From assembly GCA_016932035.1 (NCBI GenBank), contig JAFGDR010000013.1:1-34754 (forward strand): 34,754 bases of DNA, in the 5' to 3' direction. Position 1 is the stretch's first letter. Every line of letters starts with the position of its first letter. The position numbers and the translations under genes were made by a program. Positions 24,642 through 32,752 of this stretch are shown in pieces. The notes under the pieces are model-generated. The model was given only the letters and a program-made list of their open reading frames with translations. It was not told where the DNA came from and did not search any database. The DNA is from Candidatus Cloacimonadota bacterium. GTDB lineage: Bacteria; Cloacimonadota; Cloacimonadia; JGIOTU-2.

Positions 24642-26066
24642 TCAATGTTCAATGGGACGACAGAACGAACCCTCACCAGCATTTCCAACAAATCGATCAT
24701 CATAGATGATCCTTTGACCTCTTAAGTATGTTGAGATGATTTTTCCCTTGAATGTTCTACCGTCGAAGGGAGAGTATTTTCCTTTTGAGTGAAGTTTGCT
24801 CTGGTCAATTACAACTAGCCCGGTTGGATCTATAAGAATAAAATCCGCATCTTTTCCCTGTTCTATCTTTCCTTTATGTGTGTTCAATCCAAATATATTT
24901 GCAGCATTTTCACAGAGAACCTTTTGGGTTTGATGAAGATCAAGTTTGCCTTTCATGAAGCCTTCTGAGAACATATAGGGGACCATAAGTTCGCTTCCTG
25001 GTATGCCGCCATAATCTGTCCAGATGTTCCCTGTCTGCTTTTCACGAGGAAAGTCACATCCTGCATGATCGGTCGTCACAAAACTGATCGTTCCAGTTTT
25101 AAGCCCATCCCAGAGCGCTCTCCTATCTTCTTTAAATTTAATTGAAGGTGCTGTTTTCAAGATACTGCCCTGCTCTTCGAAATCATCCTGTGTAAATGAA
25201 AGGAAATGAGGACAGGTCTCTGTTGTAATATATAGTCCTTTATCTTGAGCTTCTCCGATCAATTTCAAACCATTTTTGCTGCTTAGATGTACGATGTGAA
25301 AATAAGCCCCGGTTTTTTCTGCAACACGGATCACTGTTTTGATTGCTTGAACTTCTGCTTCGATGTTTCGTGTCTGGCAATAATGCTTGATCTCATTACT
25401 ATTTTCTTTTTGGAATTGTGCCCGTTTTTGCTCGATCAGGTTTTTATCTTCAGCATGAACACCAACGGGTAAATTGAGTTTTTTTGCAATAACTGCAATT
25501 TTTTCGAGTTGCTCTTCGTTAACTGAATTGAATTTCTCCATGCCCGAGATCAGGTAAGTTTTGAAGCCGATAACTCCTTCATTGTTGAGCTCATGCATGT
25601 TTCTAATGTATGAATCATCAGCAAGCTCTGTGCCGGAAACACCTCCCCAAAGAGCAAAATCGATGATCGCTTTTTTCTCGATTATCCTCAGTTTATGTTG
25701 GAGATTTGCTTTATTGATGACCGGAGGGATCGAGGTACATGGCATATCTGCAACAATCGTGATACCACCATATGCTGCGGCAAGAGTCCCTGTATAAAAA
25801 TCCTCCCGCCATTCAAAGCCCGGGTCATCATAATGTACATGCGGATCAATAGCCCCGGGCAAGACTATACAGAAATTCGCATCGATGATACCAGAAGGAA
25901 CATCATGAGATTTCCGTTTATTGCAAGTATAATCAACAAGCTCAGGTAGATTTAACGGAACATCTTCTTTCTCGATTATCTCGAGAATAGTGTCGTCAAA
26001 GAGTACATCACAAAGAACATTTCTTTTGTTTTGGGAGAGTATTGCATCGACAATTTTTTGAGGCAT
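24642..26066 (-). CDS. Allantoinase/dihydropyrimidinase-type cyclic amidohydrolase
   Basis: 474 aa amidohydrolase. The first metal motif is GAIDPHVHYDDPG (His76/His78). The position of the carboxylated Lys is in GFKTYL (Lys169). Further metal and substrate motifs are VGVHAED, HIVHLSS, TETCPHFL and TTDHAGCD. This set resembles allantoinase and hydantoinase (HyuA) more than dihydroorotase. These enzymes open cyclic ureides such as allantoin or hydantoins, which fits purine breakdown after hydroxylation and deamination. It begins one base after the stop of the PLP-enzyme gene, so they are cotranscribed. The exact substrate cannot be told from the sequence. Confidence 0.87.
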   Translation of the reverse strand: MPQKIVDAILSQNKRNVLCDVLFDDTILEIIEKEDVPLNLPELVDYTCNKRKSHDVPSGIIDANFCIVLPGAIDPHVHYDDPGFEWREDFYTGTLAAAYGGITIVADMPCTSIPPVINKANLQHKLRIIEKKAIIDFALWGGVSGTELADDSYIRNMHELNNEGVIGFKTYLISGMEKFNSVNEEQLEKIAVIAKKLNLPVGVHAEDKNLIEQKRAQFQKENSNEIKHYCQTRNIEAEVQAIKTVIRVAEKTGAYFHIVHLSSKNGLKLIGEAQDKGLYITTETCPHFLSFTQDDFEEQGSILKTAPSIKFKEDRRALWDGLKTGTISFVTTDHAGCDFPREKQTGNIWTDYGGIPGSELMVPYMFSEGFMKGKLDLHQTQKVLCENAANIFGLNTHKGKIEQGKDADFILIDPTGLVVIDQSKLHSKGKYSPFDGRTFKGKIISTYLRGQRIIYDDRFVGNAGEGSFCRPIEH

Positions 26067-26067
26067 T

Positions 26068-27552
26068 CTATGAATATTGTTTCAGCAGTCCGGTCCTGTC
26101 ATTGAATTCTCTGATGAAATCGTCCCACTGCTCATAGCTGTGCATTTTTTCTTTCCAGTAATTGTCATCATACCATTGAGCATTGAGTTCTTCGATTGTT
26201 TTTCCCTGCTGCTCAATCCACGTGAAATACTTAAGATTATGCATACGTTTCTTATCCCAGTATGAGAGCTCGAGCATATAGTCCACGGTGGTGCCCATAA
26301 GGTATCTTTCGAAATCTCCGACTGCGTTATAAGGTGTGTATTCATCAAACTTTTCATGCATCTCCTTCATACGGGATTGATAGAGTTCCATAGAGTCTGT
26401 TGCAACAGTGAAAAGTACATCATTTTCATTCATTTCATAATATTTTGCCATCTTGATCGTGCCGAGAAGGTTTGCGATTGAAGAAATCCCAAGCAAGTGA
26501 AGTTTGTCCACAAAATCTTTATCGATACCTTGGGAGATAAGGTACCTATGACCTGCAGGTTCATTGAAGAGACGCAGCAGATTCATACAGGCATTGTCAT
26601 CGATATCAGCTACCATATTCATGTTTTTTAGATTATGAATCCATGGCACATGTTTGTCACCGATGCCCTCGATGCGATGCCCACCATAACCATTGAATAA
26701 GAGCGTTGGACATTGAAGTGCTTCGCCGGCACAAACCTTTATTGTCGGATATTTTTCTCTGAGATATTCTGAACAGCCCAGTGTTCCGGCAGAACCCTGT
26801 GTGAGGAATAATCCGCTCATTCTTTGATCTGCGGTTTTAATGGTATCAAACACTTCTTCCATTGCGCGTCCAGTCACAGCATAATGCCATACAGCATTAC
26901 CAAATTCGGCAAATTGGTTGAGTACGACGATCTCATCACCACGGGCTTCTTTGAGTTCCTTTGTTTTGTCATATACTTCTTTTACATTACTTTCGCAACC
27001 GGGAGTTGGGTAAATTTCTGCTCCAACTTTTTCCAGCCACTCAAAACGTTCGCGAGACATCTCTTCAGGAAGCACTGCTATCGAAGGACATGCTAAAAGG
27101 TAAGAGTCATATGCACCACCACGGCAGTAATTACCGGTAGATGGCCAGAGGGCTTTCTGCCTGGTTGGATCAAAGTGACCACGTACAAGCTTTTCTACAA
27201 GTGGACCAAAGGTTGCACCAACCTTATGTGAACCGGTTGGGAAGTATTTTCCCAATAAAATAATTATGCGTGCTTTTACACCGGATAATTGGGAAGGGAT
27301 TTCAAGAAAATTCACTCCATCGAATCCACCACCTTTTTCTATGGGCTCGTTCTTCCAGGTTATTCTATAAAGGTTTCTTGGATGAAGATCCCATAATCCA
27401 ATTTCAGAAAGTTCCTTTTTTATTTTTTCAGGAACCTTTTCGGGATGTATCATTTCATCATAGGTCGGGATTATGATATTTCGTTCCCTGCAGCGTTGAA
27501 CAGTGTTTTCCAGGACCTTTTCATCAACAATATCAAAATTCTTTTTATTCAT
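26068..27552 (-). CDS. Fold-type II PLP-dependent enzyme of unknown reaction
   Basis: 494 aa from the ATG at 27552 (AAAGAG upstream). In-frame starts at 27579 (ATG, with AGGTG) and 27585 (GTG) are possible. Landmarks of tryptophan-synthase-beta-like PLP enzymes are FPTGSHKVGATF with Schiff-base Lys110, PSTGNYCRGGAYDS (the S-x-GN loop) and a phosphate-binding Gly loop TQGSAGTLGCS. I recall this long family as an uncharacterised 'PLP-dependent protein beta subunit'. It is clearly longer than, and different from, diaminopropionate ammonia-lyase YgeX. In purine clusters YgeX cleaves 2,3-diaminopropionate. Lying next to an allantoinase-like gene, this protein may do a comparable lyase step, which is inference only. 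First gene of the minus-strand cluster. Confidence 0.85.
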   Translation of the reverse strand: MNKKNFDIVDEKVLENTVQRCRERNIIIPTYDEMIHPEKVPEKIKKELSEIGLWDLHPRNLYRITWKNEPIEKGGGFDGVNFLEIPSQLSGVKARIIILLGKYFPTGSHKVGATFGPLVEKLVRGHFDPTRQKALWPSTGNYCRGGAYDSYLLACPSIAVLPEEMSRERFEWLEKVGAEIYPTPGCESNVKEVYDKTKELKEARGDEIVVLNQFAEFGNAVWHYAVTGRAMEEVFDTIKTADQRMSGLFLTQGSAGTLGCSEYLREKYPTIKVCAGEALQCPTLLFNGYGGHRIEGIGDKHVPWIHNLKNMNMVADIDDNACMNLLRLFNEPAGHRYLISQGIDKDFVDKLHLLGISSIANLLGTIKMAKYYEMNENDVLFTVATDSMELYQSRMKEMHEKFDEYTPYNAVGDFERYLMGTTVDYMLELSYWDKKRMHNLKYFTWIEQQGKTIEELNAQWYDDNYWKEKMHSYEQWDDFIREFNDRTGLLKQYS

Positions 27553-27719
27553 AGTTTTCACTCTTTCTAATATATTCATTTTCACCTACGAAAAATTTTT
27601 GATAGTAAAATACGTCAATATTTTCAATCCTCAAATCTGCTTTATTCCAATAAATTTGACAAGTCTCTCGCAATTCTGTGATTTCATTATAAGCATTAAA
27701 CCTGAATTAGAAAAAGTCC

Positions 27720-29150
27720 ATGACACGAAAAAGAATCAACTTATTATTTACCATACTTAAGATCATCAATGATATTTTTGCTGTGGCTTTGAGTTTCATA
27801 ATTGCGTATGAGATGAAATTTCGCTGGCTTATTCATATCAGTGATGTTCAGTCATATCCCGATGTTTATATCGATATGTATCTCCACATCCTTTGGCTTA
27901 TTGTGTTCGTCTGGATATTTTCGTTCATTGTGTCTGGTTTGTATAGAGAATACGGCGGACCTCTCAAGTGGATGAATGAGATAACTTCTATCGGTAAAGG
28001 GGCTTTTTTCGCAACGATGCTAACGTTTGCATTTACCTATGCATTCCAGGGATTACCCCAGTCCAGATATGTGATTGCATACTCTTTTCCAGTTTCATTT
28101 CTGATCATAGTGTTTACTCACTGGTTCATAAACAAGATCAAGAAGTTCGTACTCAGTCATAATATTGGGAACAGGAAAGCAGTTATCATAGGAGTGAATA
28201 ACATCGGGCAGGAACTTGCAGAGAAAATGATTCTCTATCCTGATCTTGGATTTAATTATGCTGGAAGTATCTCAAATATCACACCGGACAAACTTCGCTT
28301 TCATCTGAAAAATCATTTCATACAGCTGGGGATTGTTAAAAATTTCAAGAACATTGTTGAATCAACCGAAGCTGAAGCGCTTTTTATTGCTATTGACGAT
28401 ATCGATCAGAAAACACTGAATCAGATCATTATATATTGTAAAGAGAACGACATATTCCTTCGATTTACTCCCACGCGCTACCAGTTCAAAACAGGTTCGA
28501 CAGATTTTGATGATATGGACGGTATTCCATTAATCGGAGTTACCTATATTACCTTCAGCAAGTGGCGCAGCTTTGTTAAACGAACCTGTGATATCGTGCT
28601 GGTCGTTCCACTCATCATCTTGACCTCACCAATCCTACTTGTCCTGGCGATACTTGTAAAACTCAGTTCACCAGGCCCTGTGATCTATAAACAGGAGCGT
28701 GTTACAAGAGCTGGACGGATATTTTGGTTCCTTAAATTCCGCTCAATGTATGTGGATGCCGAGGATGAGTCTGGTCCAACATATTCAACCTCTGATCAGA
28801 AAGACAGGACCACGAAGATAGGGAATTTCCTGAGAAAGTCATCTCTGGATGAACTCCCGCAATTCTTCAACGTATTGAAAGGTGATATGTCTCTTGTAGG
28901 ACCGAGACCTGAACGTCCCTATTTTCATGATAGACTCTCACATGAAATTCAGAATTGGGATGACCGTCTTTTGGTTCGCGGTGGCATGACAGGATGGGCG
29001 CAAATTAATGGTCGTGCAGAACTCACGACCGAACCTCTGGAAAAACTCGCCTACGACCTGTACTATATTGAAAACTGGTCTCTCATCTTCGACTTGAAGA
29101 TCATGCTGCGTACTGTTACCGATGTGATACAGCATAAGAATGTTTATTGA
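27720..29150 (+). CDS. Undecaprenyl-phosphate sugar phosphotransferase (WbaP/WcaJ-like)
   Basis: 476 aa polyprenyl glycosylphosphotransferase. Four N-terminal membrane helices (about 8-135) are followed by a Rossmann-like CoA-binding-type domain (KAVIIGVNNIGQELAEKM), a fifth helix (TCDIVLVVPLIILTSPILLVLAILV) and the catalytic bacterial sugar-transferase domain with KFRSMYVDAED, SSLDELPQFFNVLKGDMSLVGPRPERP and RGGMTGWAQINGR. It moves a sugar-1-phosphate from a nucleotide sugar to undecaprenyl phosphate, the first step of capsule, O-antigen or exopolysaccharide synthesis. No other polysaccharide genes lie nearby. It is divergent from the PLP gene across a 130-170-base gap with no convincing promoter of either orientation. 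Confidence 0.94.
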   Translation: MTRKRINLLFTILKIINDIFAVALSFIIAYEMKFRWLIHISDVQSYPDVYIDMYLHILWLIVFVWIFSFIVSGLYREYGGPLKWMNEITSIGKGAFFATMLTFAFTYAFQGLPQSRYVIAYSFPVSFLIIVFTHWFINKIKKFVLSHNIGNRKAVIIGVNNIGQELAEKMILYPDLGFNYAGSISNITPDKLRFHLKNHFIQLGIVKNFKNIVESTEAEALFIAIDDIDQKTLNQIIIYCKENDIFLRFTPTRYQFKTGSTDFDDMDGIPLIGVTYITFSKWRSFVKRTCDIVLVVPLIILTSPILLVLAILVKLSSPGPVIYKQERVTRAGRIFWFLKFRSMYVDAEDESGPTYSTSDQKDRTTKIGNFLRKSSLDELPQFFNVLKGDMSLVGPRPERPYFHDRLSHEIQNWDDRLLVRGGMTGWAQINGRAELTTEPLEKLAYDLYYIENWSLIFDLKIMLRTVTDVIQHKNVY

Positions 29151-29212
29151 TTTTCATTATTAATTAGCACGTCGCGTTTCCAGTATTACATTACAATTTT
29201 CAATAAAATTCT

Positions 29213-29242
29213 TTGACAAAGAAACAAGCTATTTGCTATCAA
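29213..29242 (+). promoter_or_regulatory. Possible promoter for the potassium uptake genes
   Basis: TTGACA (29213-29218), an 18-base spacer and TATCAA (29237-29242), 30 bases before the trkH start. It lies in the 121-base gap after the sugar transferase, where no terminator is evident. Confidence 0.4.
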
Positions 29243-29271
29243 ATTGTAAGAAAAAATAATGAGGATAAATC

Positions 29272-30795
29272 ATGAATAGATCCTTAAGGAATCTCAGTGT
29301 GGTTTTCGGTTTTGTAGGATCGCTTCTCATTATTCTGGGAGTATTTTTGCTCATTCCCCTGCTTCTCACCTTCTTTTTTGGTGAATACGCACAAAGCCCT
29401 CTCACGTTCCATTCATTCCTTCTGGCTGCAGGTGTTGCTCTTGGTCTGGGAATTGTTTTTAAGATTTCATTCAAACAGCATTCACCTAATATTGTACAGG
29501 CGATCTTCATCTGTAGTTTCGGGTGGATCATCATTTCTGCTGTCAGTGCTATTCCTTTTCTAATTGCTCTCAAAACAAATTATCTGAATGCCTATTTCGA
29601 GACTATGAGTGGTTTCACCACAACCGGTATCACCATGTTTACTGGTTTGGACCAGATGCCCAAGAGTATTTTATTCTGGCGGAGTTTGATACAATGGATT
29701 GGTGGATTGGGTATCCTTACCTTCTTCCTTGCGATCACCTCACAAAGTGGTGGAGCTCACCGTCTTTTTGGTGCGGAAAGTCATAAAATCGATGTGGAGC
29801 GTCCGGTTCCCGGACTTGGTAATACGATTAAAATATTATGGACAATTTACATCGCGTTCACCCTCTTCATTATCCTCAGTTTAAAAATTGCAGGATGTTC
29901 AATTTTCGACAGTATCTGCCATAGCTTTACCGCACTTTCTACAGGTGGTTTCTCTCCCTACGATGCCAGTATTGCGCACTATCAATTGATCGGACATCCT
30001 CAATACAAACTCATTGAATATATTCTAATACTTGGCATGTTCCTTGGGGGGACTAATTTCATCATACATTATCGGGTGCTACGCGGTGAGTTCCGGGCAG
30101 CGATTGATACCACTGAGATGCGTTTCTGGATAGGTTTCATTGTAGTTTTTATCCTGCTTATTCTTGGCGAACGATACCTCAGGATCATCCAACCAGCGAA
30201 TATATCTCTCTCTGATGCATCGTTCTGGAAAACCTTCGAGTATAATGTCCGAAATGTGCTTTTTCAAGTACTCGCCATCATAACTACTACAGGCTTTGGC
30301 ACACAGGATATTGCATCACCTTTCTTTGGAGCAATGGCACGCCAGCTTTTCCTTGTTATGATGGTTATCGGAGGGTGCGTGGGTTCTACTGGAGGTGGAA
30401 TTAAAGTGCTTCGAATTAGCATCTTAGCAAAATTGGTAAAACGCGAGATATTTAAACTTTTCGCTCCTTCCAGGGCGATTTCCTATGTAAAACTCAATAA
30501 GAAAAATCTGAACTCTGATGAAATATACCGCGTAAGTGCACTCTTCTTTGCATGGATTGTGCTTCTACTCATTGGAGGATTGATCACAGCAATATTTTCT
30601 AAGTATGATGGCTACAGATCCGTCTCGGGAATGTTTAGTGCCTTGGGTAATATAGGTCCCTGCTATATTCCCGTCGCAGAAATGGGTCAACTCCATCCAG
30701 TCATAAAAATAACCTATATCATTGGCATGCTCGCAGGACGTCTTGAAATCCATCCCGTGCTTCTTCTCTTCAGTCCACGGGCATGGCAATCATAA
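29272..30795 (+). CDS. trkH: TrkH/KtrB-type potassium transporter subunit
   Basis: 507 aa inner-membrane potassium channel-like subunit. All four selectivity-filter loops are visible: SGFTTTGITMF, ALSTGGFSPYD, TTTGFGTQD and SALGNIGPCY. Helix 1 (RNLSVVFGFVGSLLIILGVFLLIPLL) and the C-terminal LAGRLEIHPVLLLFSPRAW are typical. It imports K+ under control of the RCK subunit encoded 13 bases downstream. Length and C-terminus are normal, so the extra frame overlapping its end is not a frameshift. Confidence 0.95.
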   Translation: MNRSLRNLSVVFGFVGSLLIILGVFLLIPLLLTFFFGEYAQSPLTFHSFLLAAGVALGLGIVFKISFKQHSPNIVQAIFICSFGWIIISAVSAIPFLIALKTNYLNAYFETMSGFTTTGITMFTGLDQMPKSILFWRSLIQWIGGLGILTFFLAITSQSGGAHRLFGAESHKIDVERPVPGLGNTIKILWTIYIAFTLFIILSLKIAGCSIFDSICHSFTALSTGGFSPYDASIAHYQLIGHPQYKLIEYILILGMFLGGTNFIIHYRVLRGEFRAAIDTTEMRFWIGFIVVFILLILGERYLRIIQPANISLSDASFWKTFEYNVRNVLFQVLAIITTTGFGTQDIASPFFGAMARQLFLVMMVIGGCVGSTGGGIKVLRISILAKLVKREIFKLFAPSRAISYVKLNKKNLNSDEIYRVSALFFAWIVLLLIGGLITAIFSKYDGYRSVSGMFSALGNIGPCYIPVAEMGQLHPVIKITYIIGMLAGRLEIHPVLLLFSPRAWQS

Positions 30796-30808
30796 ATTCG
30801 GAGGAACC

Positions 30809-31510
30809 ATGTTTATTATTATTGCAGGGGCGGGAATTATCGGATCACAGATCGCACATATGCTTGTACAGAATAAGCATAATGTGGTTGTCATAGATTT
30901 GGATAGAGATGTGTGCGAAACTATCTATGCAGAAACAGGGGCGATGACTATACATGGAAATGCCACACGCATCAAAGTACTTGAAGAAGCTGGTGTAAAA
31001 CGCTCAGATACTCTGTTATGCCTTATGAGGAATGATGCTGATAATATCTCCTGCGCACTTCTTGCAAAAAGTCTCGGTATTGAAAACATTATTGCTCGAC
31101 TCAGAAAACCGCAGTATGAACAAGCATATCAAATTGCAGGTGTCACAAGTATTGTGGACATTTCAGAACTTTTATTAGACAGGATAATCATCGAGGTTGA
31201 AAAACCAAAAGTGAGGAAGATATTCACTCTCGGTGTGGGCAAAGCATCGGTCTATGCAGTTCGTATTCCTGAAGGAGGAAAGGTTGTAGGCAAGAAGATC
31301 CATGAGATTGCGCAGGATAATGATTTTCCAGACGAATGTGTTTTCATGGGAATCTTCAGGAAAGACGAAGAAGACATTGTGATCCCCCGAGGTAATCATG
31401 CGTTAAAACAGGATGATTTGGTTTTTATATTCTCGAAAAGCCAATTTATTAAATCAGCGACTGATTATTTGACCAAAATCGGTCGTAGCAAGATCTTTAA
31501 CAAATCATAA
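30809..31510 (+). CDS. trkA: RCK-domain potassium uptake regulator (TrkA/KtrA)
   Basis: 233 aa from the ATG at 30809, with GGAGG 4 bases before it. The N-terminal RCK/Rossmann domain has GAGIIGSQIAHML and the acidic strand end VVVIDLDRD for nucleotide binding. The C-terminal RCK_C domain (about 135-225) has VRIPEGGKVVGKKIHEI and VIPRGNHALKQDDLVFIF. A single RCK unit makes it KtrA-like in length; E. coli TrkA has two. It forms a cytoplasmic ring that gates the TrkH channel in response to ATP/ADP or NAD(H). Confidence 0.93.
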   Translation: MFIIIAGAGIIGSQIAHMLVQNKHNVVVIDLDRDVCETIYAETGAMTIHGNATRIKVLEEAGVKRSDTLLCLMRNDADNISCALLAKSLGIENIIARLRKPQYEQAYQIAGVTSIVDISELLLDRIIIEVEKPKVRKIFTLGVGKASVYAVRIPEGGKVVGKKIHEIAQDNDFPDECVFMGIFRKDEEDIVIPRGNHALKQDDLVFIFSKSQFIKSATDYLTKIGRSKIFNKS

Positions 31511-31525
31511 CAATAAAGGAATACT

Positions 31526-31996
31526 ATGGCACTTACAATAGCAATTATCAGGATTTTTCTGGTTGCAATCTCGATCTTTCTGGGGATTTTCTGCCTACCG
31601 GATTTAAGTAGATCGATTGATCTGATTCTTCTTCTTGCAGTAGCTGTGATCGGCATTTTGAGTTTTTTCAGTCATGTAGTATTTCATACATCTGATGCAA
31701 AAAGACTCGGATGGGATACAGAGAATCCGGACTGGCAATTCGAAGTGGGATTTGCAAATCTTGCGATAGGTATCGTTGCACTCATTGCGTATATACTCAA
31801 TTGGGATATCCTTGCGAAATCAGGCATAATATTGATCTATGGCGTGTATCTGTTTCAGGCAGCGATTCTGCATACGGTAAGAGCTATCCAGAAGCATGAG
31901 GATGATGTCCAACGCCTTTTCATGAGCGTATTCAGTTCTCTTGCATTCAGCGGTTTCCTGATCTTCTTTGCAATTTTTGCAATAGTAACTACTTAA
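31526..31996 (+). CDS. Small four-helix membrane protein (DUF6790-like)
   Basis: 156 aa with four hydrophobic segments (about 5-22, 32-52, 76-92, 96-117, and a last one at 133-153, so four or five helices). The central block KRLGWDTENPDWQFEVGFANLAIGIVALIAYI is the part I associate with DUF6790-type membrane proteins. Function unknown. AAAGGA precedes the ATG. It follows trkA after 15 bases, so it may be cotranscribed with the potassium system. The next gene starts directly at its stop. Confidence 0.75.
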   Translation: MALTIAIIRIFLVAISIFLGIFCLPDLSRSIDLILLLAVAVIGILSFFSHVVFHTSDAKRLGWDTENPDWQFEVGFANLAIGIVALIAYILNWDILAKSGIILIYGVYLFQAAILHTVRAIQKHEDDVQRLFMSVFSSLAFSGFLIFFAIFAIVTT

Positions 31997-32515
31997 GTGG
32001 ATCGGATTGTCATTATCGGAACAAGCTGTTCCGGCAAAACGACCTTAGCCAGAAAACTCTCAGAAATACTTCATATTCCACATATCGAATTGGATACACT
32101 TTTCTGGAAGAAAAACTGGCAGATCGAGAAGAGGAACAGATTCCGGGAAAAAGTCTCTCGTGTTGTTAAGAAAAATCAATGGGTGATCGATGGGAATTTC
32201 AGCATTGTGCGTGATCTTGTTTGGAAACGCGCAGATACGATCATCTGGCTTGATTATCCATTTCATGTGATTTTCACGCAAGCACTTATTCGCTCGATAA
32301 AGAGGATCATCACAAAAGAAAAACTCTTTGCAGATAACGTTGAAAGTATCAAACAGACCTTTTTTTCTAAGAATTCAATTCTCTACTGGATTATCGTGTC
32401 TCATTGGGATTATAAACGCACATACACCCGTTTGCTCAGACATTCTAAGAAAGAAGTGATTATACTAAAGAGTACAAGAGAGAAAAATGAGTTTGTAAGG
32501 AGATTAGAAAGTTAA
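31997..32515 (+). CDS. P-loop kinase-like protein (adenylate kinase/topology modulator type)
   Basis: 172 aa, starting with GTG immediately after the TAA of the membrane-protein gene, so reinitiation is likely. The Walker A motif is IIGTSCSGKTTLARKL. The block HIELDTLFWKKNW and WVIDGNFSIVRDLVWKRADTIIWLDYP is characteristic of small 'topology modulation'/FlaR-like and adenylate-kinase-like ATPases. It presumably phosphorylates a nucleotide or other small molecule; substrate unknown. It is the last gene of the plus-strand group. Confidence 0.85.
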   Translation: MDRIVIIGTSCSGKTTLARKLSEILHIPHIELDTLFWKKNWQIEKRNRFREKVSRVVKKNQWVIDGNFSIVRDLVWKRADTIIWLDYPFHVIFTQALIRSIKRIITKEKLFADNVESIKQTFFSKNSILYWIIVSHWDYKRTYTRLLRHSKKEVIILKSTREKNEFVRRLES

Positions 32516-32630
32516 AAGGATAGAATGTTGGAAGGTTTGAATGTGTTGAAGAACTTTACTTATTTGAAGAAAAATTATTAAAATGAAATCAAGATAAAAT
32601 GAAGATCATATACATCTATTATTAAATCAT

Positions 32631-32670
32631 ATTCCTAGCAAGCCCTTTCAAGAGCAAGGAATTTATTTTT
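32631..32670 (+). terminator. Probable intrinsic terminator
   Basis: ATTCCT (32631-32636) pairs with AGGAAT (32657-32662). Inside an A-A mismatch, GC (32638-32639) pairs with GC (32654-32655), with a 14-base loop, and a T-rich run (32662-32670) follows. It lies 115 bases after the P-loop gene in an otherwise featureless AT-rich gap of 237 bases. Confidence 0.45.
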
Positions 32671-32752
32671 AAGTTAAAATATAAGACCAATATTATCATT
32701 ATTATCTCTATCTTGTGTTCTGCTAGTATTATCGGCTAAATTTCGCTTTAGA

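Noticed and set aside
27656-27693. TTGACA plus TATAAG as promoter for the sugar transferase
   Set aside because: The spacer is 26 bases, too long for a sigma70-type promoter.
30722-30808. Reading frame overlapping the end of trkH and fused to trkA, suggesting a frameshift
   Set aside because: trkH already ends with the normal LAGRLEIHPVLLLFSPRAW tail, and trkA has its own ribosome binding site and ATG at 30809.
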